A stretch of DNA of 64,000 nt from Hyphomicrobium_A sp964493785 (GTDB taxonomy: Bacteria; Pseudomonadota; Alphaproteobacteria; Rhizobiales; Hyphomicrobiaceae): assembly GCA_964493785.1 (NCBI GenBank), contig CAZBPM010000010.1, forward strand, positions 62,001-126,000, in the 5' to 3' direction. Below, piece after piece: positions 15,147 through 23,881 of the stretch (the first letter of the stretch is position 1; every line of letters begins with the position of its first letter). The position numbers were made by a program, and so were the translations under genes. Below the pieces are notes generated by a model. It was given only the letters and a program-made list of their open reading frames with translations. It was not told where the DNA came from and searched no databases.

Positions 15147-17726
15147 GTGCGGGCTGCGGGTTCCCTGCGGTGTCGCGAGTTGCTCGCGCATTTCGGGGAG
15201 CTCCTCTTTGTAGCTTGCGCAACACATTGGGAGCGACCGTTGTCAGCCGCGCCGTCGCCGACAGCAGACAATGGCGATATCGGATCCAACCGATACCCGC
15301 GCCCGGCATCCTCGCGTCGTCTCGAGCAGCATCTTTGCGAGCGGGACGCGAAGGGCGAGCGCGCCATCGCGCTGGCGCAGGCCGCGATTGCCGTGTTTGT
15401 CGTAGTGATGCACGCATTCGGCTTCCAGCGCGGGATGCCGGATCTGCTCGTTCTGGGAACACTAGGCGCTCTCGTTTGCACGTCCGCCATCCGCTGGCGA
15501 TTGGCGGCACAACGGCCGCTGCCCGAGCGTCAGCTCGACGTCCTCAGTGTCATTGACGTTGCGATCGTCATCGCATTCATCTGGAGCTGTCAGTACGCGT
15601 TCGGACACCCGGCTGCCGGCGTGGTCGGGTCGCCGTCGTTCGCCATCCTGCTGCTTCTGGTTGGCGTGCGCGCGCTCCGCCTCCATCCGCGCCCTGTCGT
15701 CGTTGCCGGTGTTGCCGCTGTAGCGGGGTGGAGCCTGCTGGTTTGCTGCGCCGTCTCCGTGGATGGATGGAACGCCATAGCAGGCGACTATCAAGAGTAC
15801 CTTAACTCCTCCTTCCGCATTTTTCTCCCCGGCGAAGCCGTACGGGTGGCCGCTCTCGTCGCGCTCGTGGCCGTCCTCGGCGCAGGTGCCTATGGTGCAC
15901 GGCGCATCCTCGGTCACGCGGCCCACATGACCGACTATGGCGAAGCCCTGGACTCCGCCCGCAAGCACCTCGAGGAATCGAGCCGCGCAAGGGCGCGCGC
16001 GGAGAGCGCCATCGCCGCGCTCGACACCCGTGAAGCCGAGTTGAGCGAGCAGAACCGGCTATTCAATGCCGCTCTGACGAACATGCCCCAGGGACTATGC
16101 ATGTTCGATCAGGATCAGAAGCTGCTCGTGTGCAACAACCGCTACGTCGAGATGTACGGTCTGTCCAAGGGCCTCACCCGCCGCGGCACGCCCTTCGCCG
16201 AGATCGTCGAGAGTCGCATCCGCGCGGGCCTGCTCGACGGCCAGGATGCCGAGTCCTACATGGAAGAGCGTCTCGCATCCGTCCGCGAGAAGGTCCGTCA
16301 CACGAAGGTGCAGGAATTCGGCGACGGCCGCATGATCGCCGTAACGCACGAGCCCTTGGACGGCGGCGGATGGGTGGCGACCCACGAAGACGTCACATAC
16401 CTGCGTAGCATCGAAGCGAGACTGTCGTATCTCGCCCGCCACGATGCGCTGACCGATCTTCCCAACCGCGTTCAACTGCGCGAGCGTCTGGATGAACTCA
16501 TCAAGGGTGACGCGCTGATCCGCGCAAACATCGTTGTGCTGGTGCTCGAGATCGATCGCTTCAAGGAGCTCAACGATACCTTCGGGCCCTCGATTGGCGA
16601 CAGCCTGCTGCAGAACGTGGCGCAGCGCCTCCGCCGCCGTCTCGACAGCGCAGATACGATCGCCCGCGTCGGCGGCGATGAATTTGTCGTGCTGCAGGTT
16701 GCCGAGGATCCGGCTGCCGCGGCCGAGCTTCTCGCCAAGCGCATACATAGCGTTCTAGCGCCGTCGTTCGATATCGACGACCACCCCATCGCCATCAGCG
16801 CCAGCATCGGCGTGGCCGTCGCTCCGGTGGACGGCGTGATCCCGGACGACCTCCTGAAGAATGCCATCCTTGCGCTCGAAAAAGCCAAGCGCGAAGGCGG
16901 CGGCAATTCGCGCTTCTTCCAGCGCGGCATGGACGAGCAGGTGCGCGCCCGCAACAAGCTCGAACAGGACATGCGTGTTGGGCTGCGCGAACAGCAGTTC
17001 GAACTCTACTACCAGCCGCAGCTCGACCTGGACACCAACGAGGTCGTCGCCTGCGAGGCGCTGCTGCGCTGGAATCATCCAGAGCACGGCATGATCTCGC
17101 CGGGCGATTTCGTGGCTCTGGCGGAGGAGACCGGTTTTATCGTCCAGCTGGGTGATTGGGCGTTGCGTCGGGCCTGCGAGGAGGCGGCGACTTGGCCCAA
17201 GCACATCCGCGTCGCCGTCAATCTCTCCGTAGCTCAGTTTCGTTCCGGTCGCGTCCGTCAATCGGTGATCCAGGCGCTCGGCTCCGCTGGGCTATCCCCC
17301 AATCGCCTGGAGCTGGAGATCACCGAATCCGTGCTGATGGATGACGTCGACGACGTCGCTGCCGTGCTGCACAACTTGCAGGAAATGGGAGTCGGCATCG
17401 CGCTCGACGACTTCGGCACCGGCTTCTCGTCGCTCGGCTATCTGACGCGGATGCGCTTCGACAAGATCAAGATCGACAAGCACTTCATCCACGAGCTTCA
17501 AGGCGAAGCCAGCAGCGCTCTGGCCGTATTGCGCTCAGTTGTTGCCCTGTCGAAGAGCTTGGGCCTCGCCACCCTCGCCGAGGGCATCGAGACGGCCGAC
17601 CAGCTTGAGCGGGTACGTGCTGAAGGATGCTCAGAAGCTCAGGGCTACTTAATCGGCAAGCCGATGCCCGCACGTAGCATTGCTATGCTGTTCGCGCAGC
17701 ACAGCACCGACGCCCGGCAGGCGTGA
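15147..17726 (+). CDS. membrane PAS-GGDEF-EAL cyclic-di-GMP enzyme
   Basis: An 859-residue bifunctional c-di-GMP protein. About six N-terminal membrane helices (residues 70-265) precede a short coiled coil and a PAS domain (about 300-420, N-M-P-Q-G-L-C-M-F-D). The GGDEF domain has an intact G-G-D-E-F at about 509; the RxxD inhibitory site is absent (D-S-A-D instead). The EAL domain has an intact E-A-L at about 637, plus D-D-F-G-T-G, K-I-D-K and E-G-I-E-T. Both diguanylate cyclase and phosphodiesterase residues look usable. The start is uncertain: GTG 15147 gives the full frame; TTG 15240 is an alternative. Confidence 0.9.
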   Translation: MRAAGSLRCRELLAHFGELLFVACATHWERPLSAAPSPTADNGDIGSNRYPRPASSRRLEQHLCERDAKGERAIALAQAAIAVFVVVMHAFGFQRGMPDLLVLGTLGALVCTSAIRWRLAAQRPLPERQLDVLSVIDVAIVIAFIWSCQYAFGHPAAGVVGSPSFAILLLLVGVRALRLHPRPVVVAGVAAVAGWSLLVCCAVSVDGWNAIAGDYQEYLNSSFRIFLPGEAVRVAALVALVAVLGAGAYGARRILGHAAHMTDYGEALDSARKHLEESSRARARAESAIAALDTREAELSEQNRLFNAALTNMPQGLCMFDQDQKLLVCNNRYVEMYGLSKGLTRRGTPFAEIVESRIRAGLLDGQDAESYMEERLASVREKVRHTKVQEFGDGRMIAVTHEPLDGGGWVATHEDVTYLRSIEARLSYLARHDALTDLPNRVQLRERLDELIKGDALIRANIVVLVLEIDRFKELNDTFGPSIGDSLLQNVAQRLRRRLDSADTIARVGGDEFVVLQVAEDPAAAAELLAKRIHSVLAPSFDIDDHPIAISASIGVAVAPVDGVIPDDLLKNAILALEKAKREGGGNSRFFQRGMDEQVRARNKLEQDMRVGLREQQFELYYQPQLDLDTNEVVACEALLRWNHPEHGMISPGDFVALAEETGFIVQLGDWALRRACEEAATWPKHIRVAVNLSVAQFRSGRVRQSVIQALGSAGLSPNRLELEITESVLMDDVDDVAAVLHNLQEMGVGIALDDFGTGFSSLGYLTRMRFDKIKIDKHFIHELQGEASSALAVLRSVVALSKSLGLATLAEGIETADQLERVRAEGCSEAQGYLIGKPMPARSIAMLFAQHSTDARQA

Positions 17727-17768
17727 CGCGCTAATTGAGTCGGCCGCGGGTAGGCCCACCAACCGCCG

Positions 17769-17993
17769 TCATTCTTCTTCAGGCAGATCGGGCCACGGCC
17801 AGGCCTCTTCATGGCTGCTGCCGATGTCGAACAGCTCCAGGCTCATCGGCGGCAAGTCGGGGTCGCCGACGGGCGTTGGCGGCGGACCGTCAGGCTGCTG
17901 CGACGGGAGCGCCAGATACATGATCCGTTCTGCCGATGCGGGTGCTGCGGCAAGAGGCAGCATCATTAATGCTATCAGCGCGGGGCGGTTCAT
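17769..17993 (-). CDS. small secreted protein, function unknown
   Basis: A 74-residue protein with a clear signal peptide (M-N-R-P-A-L-I-A-L-M-M-L-P-L-A-A-A-P-A-S-A, cleavage near residue 21). The mature part is short, Pro/acidic-rich and ends D-L-P-E-E-E. The ATG at 17993 has GAGGAA a few bases upstream on the minus strand. No family recognised; it could be an alphaproteobacterial orphan. Confidence 0.5.
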   Translation of the reverse strand: MNRPALIALMMLPLAAAPASAERIMYLALPSQQPDGPPPTPVGDPDLPPMSLELFDIGSSHEEAWPWPDLPEEE

Positions 17994-18188
17994 GCCGGTT
18001 CCTCGGAGGCTTACAGAGCCTGAGTACCGCGCCTCTTTTAAGGAACGTTCGAGGACATCGAGCGCAGTTGAGGCAAATGCCGCGCGAGGCAATGCCGCAC
18101 TGTCATCCCTCGCCCGGATGTCGCCTTAGTGGGCGCGCCGACTACCAATCCGCGCGGGGCTCTTGGCAGCTCAAAGGTGAGATGACGT

Positions 18189-19334
18189 ATGCACGAAGAG
18201 ATCGAGCACTCGGGTTGGAGCGGACATCTGCGCAGCGAAGCGCCGGCCCTTCTCGGCGCCTTCACGCTACTGCTTTTCATGGCCTACGGGCATGTATGGC
18301 TGGCGGACCCGACGCAGTTCCTCGAGCGGGCCATACTGTTCGTATGGCTGCTCGCGACGATCGCGATCTGCATATTCGGCGTCGTACGTCATGCCGATGC
18401 TCTTGCAGAGCTGCTGGGCGAGCCTCTGGGCACGCTCATCCTCACGGTGTCGGTGATCATCATCGAGGTGTCGCTGATCGCAGCCGTCATGTTCGAAGGA
18501 GCGAACGATCCGACGCTCGCGCGCGATACGATGTTCTCGGTGATCATGATCATGATGAACGGCATGGTCGGATTGTGTCTGCTCGCCGGCGGCCTGCGCC
18601 ACGTGCAGCAGGAATACAATCTGGAAGGCGCCAGAGCCTATCTCGCCGTGCTCATCCCGCTGTCTGCCATTGCCCTGATATTGCCGCGCAGCACCGCATC
18701 GGCCGCCGTCGAGGGCTCGCTGAGCTACTGGCAGGCTGCCCTCTTCTCGACCGCCGCCTTGGTCCTCTATGCGATCTTCCTGGCGCTCCAGACCCTGCGG
18801 CACCGCGGGTTCTTTCAATTGCCAGAGGACGCCCGTAACGGCGAGGGGACCGAAATCCCACCTGTGGCCGCTCCCGAGCCACACACCATTGCCAGGCACG
18901 CCGTTCTGCTTGTGCTCACCATGGTGCCCGTCGTCGGTCTGGCGGAATATCTTGCGGTGATGGTCGAGCAGGGTATCCACGTGTTCGAGCTGCCGCCCGA
19001 GCTTGGCGGAGCGCTCATCGCTCTTCTCATTCTCGCGCCTGAAAGCATCACCGCCTTACGCGCGGCTGTCGCGAACCGGCTGCAGAGGTCGATAAACCTG
19101 TGCCTCGGGTCGGCGCTGTCGACGGTGGCGCTGACGGTGCCCGTCGTGCTCATGATCGGCCTCGCGACGCAGCGCAGCGTTAGTCTCGGCCTAGACAACG
19201 ACAACATCACCATGCTGATGCTCACCCTGATGGTGAGCATGCTGACATTCTCGGGTGCCCGCACGAACGTCCTGCATGGCGCCGTCCATCTGCTTTTGTT
19301 CTTCAGCTACATCGTGCTTATCTTCAATCCCTGA
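18189..19334 (+). CDS. ChaA-type calcium/cation:proton antiporter
   Basis: A 381-residue inner-membrane exchanger of the CaCA superfamily, ChaA branch. It has about ten to eleven hydrophobic helices. The two alpha-repeat motifs are G-E-P-L-G-T-L-I-L-T-V-S-V-I-I-I-E-V-S-L-I (about residues 78-98) and G-G-A-L-I-A-L-L-I-L-A-P-E-S-I-T-A-L-R-A-A (about 274-294), each with the ion-binding Glu. Expected role is export of Ca2+ (or Na+/K+) in exchange for protons. It is a single gene with no obvious operon partner. Confidence 0.88.
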   Translation: MHEEIEHSGWSGHLRSEAPALLGAFTLLLFMAYGHVWLADPTQFLERAILFVWLLATIAICIFGVVRHADALAELLGEPLGTLILTVSVIIIEVSLIAAVMFEGANDPTLARDTMFSVIMIMMNGMVGLCLLAGGLRHVQQEYNLEGARAYLAVLIPLSAIALILPRSTASAAVEGSLSYWQAALFSTAALVLYAIFLALQTLRHRGFFQLPEDARNGEGTEIPPVAAPEPHTIARHAVLLVLTMVPVVGLAEYLAVMVEQGIHVFELPPELGGALIALLILAPESITALRAAVANRLQRSINLCLGSALSTVALTVPVVLMIGLATQRSVSLGLDNDNITMLMLTLMVSMLTFSGARTNVLHGAVHLLLFFSYIVLIFNP

Positions 19335-19413
19335 CATCCGATTCCGAAGCGCTGAAGGCAATATTTACCGCGACCGCCTAGTCTTTGCGGACCGAAAAGA
19401 AGGGAAGATTGCC

Positions 19414-20148
19414 ATGGCGCAAGCCGCTGAAAACCGCTCCGCGTCCGTGGTCGACGCAGCAGCGCTCGAGATCTTCCAGAACCAATGGAACGTCTACCAG
19501 AAGTTCCTGAAGCACGACTATCTCGCGGGCCGCGCCGCCTGTGCCGAGTTGCACCGCTTCCTTGTAGACGACCTCTCACGCCCGTTCCGAATCGTCGACC
19601 TGGCGTGCGGTGATGCCAGCAACATCGTCGGGGCGCTCAAGACGGCGCCAATCCGCCACTACCGCGGCGTCGATCTTTCGGAGCCCGCGCTGGCTTACGC
19701 TGCGGAACATCTCGCTGAGCTGCCATGCGCCGTCGATCTGGAGCCGGCCGATTTCACCAGCGCGTTGCGCAACGGCCCGGCCACCGAGGACATCGTATGG
19801 ATCTCCCTCTCGCTCCACCACCTCGTCACGGACGATAAGCTGGCATTCATGCGCGACGCCCGCGCCAGCATGGCACAAGATGGCGCGTTCCTGATTTATG
19901 AGCCGACGCGCCGCGACGGCGAGAGCCGCGAGCAGTACCTCGATCGCTTCGAGGAGATCGGGCGCCGCGAATGGACCGAGCTGACCGACACGGAGTTCGC
20001 CGAAGCGTTGAAACATGTCCGCTCGTGCGATCTCCCCGAAACCGTGTCTGACTGGCACGCCCTCGCAGACGAGGCGGGTTTCCGCTCCGCCACCGAGCTG
20101 TATCGGTCGCCGACGGATCTATTCCGCCTGTTTCTCTATCGGCCGTGA
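19414..20148 (+). CDS. class I SAM-dependent methyltransferase
   Basis: A 244-residue Rossmann methyltransferase. Motif I is I-V-D-L-A-C-G-D-A-S-N-I, followed by Y-R-G-V-D-L-S-E-P-A-L at strand 2 and I-V-W-I-S-L-S-L-H-H-L at strand 4. Start ATG 19414 is set by AAGAAGGGAAG upstream; the open frame extends further 5' through the antiporter gene but that part is spurious. Substrate unknown. Confidence 0.82.
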   Translation: MAQAAENRSASVVDAAALEIFQNQWNVYQKFLKHDYLAGRAACAELHRFLVDDLSRPFRIVDLACGDASNIVGALKTAPIRHYRGVDLSEPALAYAAEHLAELPCAVDLEPADFTSALRNGPATEDIVWISLSLHHLVTDDKLAFMRDARASMAQDGAFLIYEPTRRDGESREQYLDRFEEIGRREWTELTDTEFAEALKHVRSCDLPETVSDWHALADEAGFRSATELYRSPTDLFRLFLYRP

Positions 20149-20162
20149 GGCCCGGCACGCGC

Positions 20163-20963
20163 TCAGCGCGGTCGGCGGGCGATGACGGCCACCGTCTCCA
20201 CGATCTCCGGAAACAGACCCTCCGGCGACAGCGCGAGCAGACGCGTCTTCAGCGAATCTTGGTAGGCGGCGCGGCCATCTTCGCCAAGCCGCGAGGGGGA
20301 GTTCGCCGAGAACGACAAGGCGCGCGCCATGACCTCATCCAGACCTGTGACGCGCTGCTCGAACACCGATATCCGTTCCACCTCGTTGAAAGCGCTACGC
20401 AGGAGCACGCTCTCGTGCGGCTCCCAAGACTCGCTCTTCCGCCAACGGTAGAAATCATCGAAGCGGCCGTGCTGGTTGCGGATCTCCTCGAACGCGCCGT
20501 GCCACTTCAGCTCGCGGCTGTCGTGCAGCTCGGTATTGACGAGCGCCACCGCCCCGCCCGCCCCGATAAGCTCATCGAGGCGCTCTAGCGTCGCCTCGCG
20601 GTCCATCCAATGGAAAGCACGGCCGATGGTCACCAGGTCGAGCGGTGCCAGCGCTTGATCAAGCTCGAACGAGGTTCCGACGCGCCAATCTATGTCGACG
20701 CCCGCCGCCGCCGACGCAGCGCTGGCTGCCGCGATCATATCCGGATCGACGTCCATTCCGATCATCGTGCCGCAATAGGGCGCGACCAGCAGCGTCAACG
20801 AGCCGGGACCGCAGCCCAGGTCCAGCACGCGGCTTTGCGGGCCCAGCCCGGTTTCCCGCGCGAGCTTTCGAACCAGGCGCTCCGAATAGCGCGGCCGCCC
20901 GCTCACGTAGTGCGGAATGGCCGATGTGAACCGGTTGGGATCGAGAGGTGCGATGCGTGTCAT
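20163..20963 (-). CDS. class I SAM-dependent methyltransferase
   Basis: A 266-residue methyltransferase of the Methyltransf_11 type. Motif I is V-L-D-L-G-C-G-P-G-S-L-T and motif II I-G-M-D-V-D-P-D-M-I; the later F-H-W-M-D-R-E segment is common in the ubiquinone/biotin-type small-molecule methyltransferases. It converges with the previous methyltransferase, leaving 14 bases between stops. Substrate unknown. Confidence 0.83.
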   Translation of the reverse strand: MTRIAPLDPNRFTSAIPHYVSGRPRYSERLVRKLARETGLGPQSRVLDLGCGPGSLTLLVAPYCGTMIGMDVDPDMIAAASAASAAAGVDIDWRVGTSFELDQALAPLDLVTIGRAFHWMDREATLERLDELIGAGGAVALVNTELHDSRELKWHGAFEEIRNQHGRFDDFYRWRKSESWEPHESVLLRSAFNEVERISVFEQRVTGLDEVMARALSFSANSPSRLGEDGRAAYQDSLKTRLLALSPEGLFPEIVETVAVIARRPR

Positions 20964-21044
20964 GAGCGGGCTCCCACGCGGCCACGGTGATACCGCGCAT
21001 AGGTATTCAGCGAGGGCACCATCGGCAATGGGTCGTGATGGCCG

Positions 21045-23147
21045 CTATGCTGCTGAGAACTTCGTCGTAGCTGACGCAGCAGGGCGATCTACGGAAGCGT
21101 CGCGCAGCAGAAGCGTAGCCTCCATCGGCGACATCGCCCTCCCGAAGAACGCACCTTCGGCCTGCTCGCAGCCCGCGGCGAGCAGAAAAGCGGCCTGCGC
21201 CTGCGTCGAGACGCCAACGGCAATGACGTCTGCCTTTATCTCTGCACCGATGCCGGCGATGGTGCGCACGGCCATCGCGGCTGCAGCGCTCTGAGGCAAT
21301 GCCGCGACGAGCTCCCGGGCAATCATGAGCCGCTGAACCGGCAACTCTGCCAGGTGTGCGATCGACGATGCCCCTTTGCCGAAGTCGGCTATCGCGAGAC
21401 GGAATCCCTTTTCGTGCAGCGCCGTGAGCAACTCCGGCCGGCGCTGCGCGGCCTGCGACCAAGTCGGCTCGTCGAACGCCAGCTCGATGCAATTGGCCGC
21501 AATGCCATGCCGGGCGAGGCACTCTGCGAAGTCCAGGCTGATGTCGCCAGGAGCCTTCAGCTGGCCGGCAAAGAACGGAACGGCGACCAGACGTGGAGCA
21601 AGCTCGTTCGTCTGCCACAAGGCAAGCTGGTCGCAGACCTCCTCGATCATCCACTGCGCGACCGCCCGGATCATTCCCGCCCGCTCAGCGATGGGGATGA
21701 GAACACCCGATTCGATCATGCCGCGCGCATGATGGTTCCAGCACACGCTCGCCTCGAGGCCGACGATGTGTCCGCTCGCGATGTCGACCTGCGGGACGTA
21801 GGTCAGCTCCAGCTCCCCGCGCGCGATCGCCGACTGAAGCTCGCGTGCCAGTAGAGCCCGCAGGTGCACCTGCTTGTCCAAAGCTACGTCGTGCAGCCGA
21901 AAGCGGTTCCGCCCGTCGTCTTTGGCACGATAGAGAGCGATATCCGCCTGCACCATGAGATCCGTGGGCGAGGACGACTGGCTCGTCATCTTGGCGATGC
22001 CGATGCTCGCCGTGACCGTAACCTCGTCGTTGCCGATGATGTAAGGCTGGGCCACCGCCGTGCCGATCTTGTCCGCCAGCGCGCCGATATCCGAAGGATC
22101 GTTGATGTTCGTCTGCAGGACAGCGAACTCGTCGCCTCCGAAGCGCGCGACGAGATCATCGCGGCGCACCGACTGCGTCAGTCGCGCCGCCACCTCCAGA
22201 AGAAGACTGTCACCGGCGGCATGACCGAGCGTGTCGTTTATTTCCTTGAAGCCGTCGAGGTCGATGAAGAGAACGGCAAAGTCGGTGCCCGATCGCCCGT
22301 ACCCGCGAAAAGCAGCATCGAGGCGTTCCAGAAACGTGCGCCGGTTGGCGAGGCCGGTCAGCGGGCACTGGCGCGCCAGTGCCGAAATGCGCGCGTTGGC
22401 TTCACCGAGCTGTTGCGCCAGACGCACGTCGATCGTCAGCACCAGCATGGTGGTACCGAGGAAGATCAGCGTCACCGCCGCGACGATCACGGCGAGCCAG
22501 AATTGGTCGAGCTGCAGGTCGGGACCGACGCAGATGGTATCGGGCGCGAATTGTGCAGCCGGCATGCCCGTGTAATGCATCGCGCAGATGCCGGCGCCCA
22601 TTGCGGCCGCGCCCAGCAGCCGCCGGCCCATTGTATTGGCTCTGTTGTCGTCGCCATTGCGCAGGTGGAACGCCAGCACGAGCGCGAGACCCGACGCTGC
22701 TATGGCCAGCACGACCGACGCCGCAACGAGTGTCTTGTCGTAGGTGATCGGCGGCATCGTATCCATTGCCGCCATGCCCGTGTAATGCATGAGCGCGATG
22801 CCGACCCCCATCGCGACCGCGCCGATCGATAGCGTGTAAATCGTCGGTTGGTGCCTGCTCACGAGCAACAGCACGAAGGCCGACACGACAATCGCTATCA
22901 CGAGCGACGCCAAGGTTGCCTCGAGGTCGTAGGACATAGGGATCGGCAACTTGAACGCCAGCATGCCGATGAAGTGCATCGACCAGATGCCTACGCCCAT
23001 GGCTATAGCGCCGCCTGCTAGCCAATAATTGCTCGCCCAGCCGCGCGTCGCCGTGATGTGGGCCGCGAGCGCGAACGCGACATACGAGGCGACGATGGCG
23101 ACGAGCAGGGAAAGCGCGACAAGTTCTGGAGAGTAGGTTCCGGTCAT
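21045..23147 (-). CDS. MHYT-GGDEF-EAL sensor protein with degenerate EAL domain
   Basis: A 700-residue membrane protein. The N-terminal MHYT sensor (residues 1-250, seven helices) carries M-H-F-I-G-M and two M-H-Y-T-G-M motifs, thought to bind copper and sense diatomic gases. The GGDEF domain is intact (G-G-D-E-F at about 337) with an RxxD inhibitory site (R-R-D-D) just upstream, so c-di-GMP synthesis with product inhibition is expected. The EAL domain has E-A-S in place of E-A-L at about 465, A-D-F-G-K-G for D-D-F-G-T-G, and lacks the catalytic Lys. Phosphodiesterase activity is therefore unlikely. Confidence 0.92.
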   Translation of the reverse strand: MTGTYSPELVALSLLVAIVASYVAFALAAHITATRGWASNYWLAGGAIAMGVGIWSMHFIGMLAFKLPIPMSYDLEATLASLVIAIVVSAFVLLLVSRHQPTIYTLSIGAVAMGVGIALMHYTGMAAMDTMPPITYDKTLVAASVVLAIAASGLALVLAFHLRNGDDNRANTMGRRLLGAAAMGAGICAMHYTGMPAAQFAPDTICVGPDLQLDQFWLAVIVAAVTLIFLGTTMLVLTIDVRLAQQLGEANARISALARQCPLTGLANRRTFLERLDAAFRGYGRSGTDFAVLFIDLDGFKEINDTLGHAAGDSLLLEVAARLTQSVRRDDLVARFGGDEFAVLQTNINDPSDIGALADKIGTAVAQPYIIGNDEVTVTASIGIAKMTSQSSSPTDLMVQADIALYRAKDDGRNRFRLHDVALDKQVHLRALLARELQSAIARGELELTYVPQVDIASGHIVGLEASVCWNHHARGMIESGVLIPIAERAGMIRAVAQWMIEEVCDQLALWQTNELAPRLVAVPFFAGQLKAPGDISLDFAECLARHGIAANCIELAFDEPTWSQAAQRRPELLTALHEKGFRLAIADFGKGASSIAHLAELPVQRLMIARELVAALPQSAAAAMAVRTIAGIGAEIKADVIAVGVSTQAQAAFLLAAGCEQAEGAFFGRAMSPMEATLLLRDASVDRPAASATTKFSAA

Positions 23148-23493
23148 GGATGCTTGTGAGAGGCCTCTCTTCGCGTTTTCCGCGGGGCGCGCGACAAGGC
23201 ACGCCGCATGGCGTGCTGGTGCACGGCAGGACAGCCACCATCGGTCACAAACGCTTTACGCGGGCTTAGGGGAGGCCTTCAAAAAAGCAGCAATTGGTGT
23301 CGCACACGCGGCTCTGAGCCCTCGCGCGCGAGTCAGCTTGCTGCAACGCAGAGTTGAGGCAGGTGCGGGATTAGGCCGGAGTGGGGATAGGCGCGACCGC
23401 ACAGCGCACTGCGCCGAAGCAGCACGCATGAAAAAGAACCGCGCGGGTGTGCCCCGCGCAGTCTCACAGACGTCAAGCGATCGAGGTGACTGC
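23148..23493. other. intergenic region upstream of the MHYT gene
   Basis: This 346-base gap holds the promoter side of the minus-strand MHYT-GGDEF-EAL gene and the minus-strand terminator at 23431-23459. I see no convincing gene in it. Confidence 0.5.
23431..23459 (-). terminator. intrinsic terminator of the small basic protein gene
   Basis: Read on the minus strand, a perfect 7-bp stem GCGCGGG / CCCGCGC with a 5-base loop is followed by GGTTCTTTTT. It lies 35 bases after the stop of the 54-residue gene. Confidence 0.75.
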
Positions 23494-23658
23494 TTAGGCC
23501 TTCGCGCCGCGGCGCAGGCCAGCAGCCTTCTTCAGGCGCTTACGGCCGGCAGCGGTGTTGCCCTGGCTGCGGGTCGTCTTGGCGCGCGGAATGGCGCGGC
23601 GCGCCTTCTTCTTGCGGGTTTCGACGTTGCGGAGGCTGCGTGTGCTGCTGCTGCTCAT
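23494..23658 (-). CDS. 54-residue highly basic protein
   Basis: A small gene with its own ribosome site (GGTGAACA just before ATG 23658, minus strand) and its own intrinsic terminator. The product has about 19 Lys/Arg in 54 residues, an N-terminal Ser run (M-S-S-S-S-T), a K-K-K-A-R-R cluster (residues 16-21) and a C-terminal A-A-G-R-K-R-L-K-K-A-A-G-L-R-R-G half. This composition resembles histone H1-tail or ribosome-associated peptides and suggests nucleic-acid binding; I do not recognise a named family. Confidence 0.7.
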   Translation of the reverse strand: MSSSSTRSLRNVETRKKKARRAIPRAKTTRSQGNTAAGRKRLKKAAGLRRGAKA

Positions 23659-23787
23659 TGTTCACCAGTTAGGGCGTTCGCCAATATTGATGGGCGCCCG
23701 AGCCCTTGGGCCGTCGAAGCGCGAAGCGGCTCCTCTAGGTCATCTTCGCCTGCGGCGCAAGTGCCCGCGGTCGCTGGCCCGCCTCGC

Positions 23788-23841
23788 TTGACATAAATCC
23801 GTAACAAGACTCCCTTAGCCGAACCGGTCGGACCCTATAAT
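23788..23841 (+). promoter_or_regulatory. Pho-box-like site and -10 element upstream of btaA
   Basis: TTGACAT-AAAT-CCGTAAC at 23788-23805 resembles a PhoB site, two 7-base half-sites 11 bases apart (alphaproteobacterial consensus close to CTGTCAT-N4-CTGTCAT/CTGTAAC). A perfect TATAAT lies at 23836-23841, with no good -35 in front of it, as expected for an activated promoter. The box ends about 30 bases before the -10, further than in classic sites. Confidence 0.5.
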
Positions 23842-23881
23842 CGCGCCGGCAACGGCTGCAATATTGGACGGACGGGGAAGT

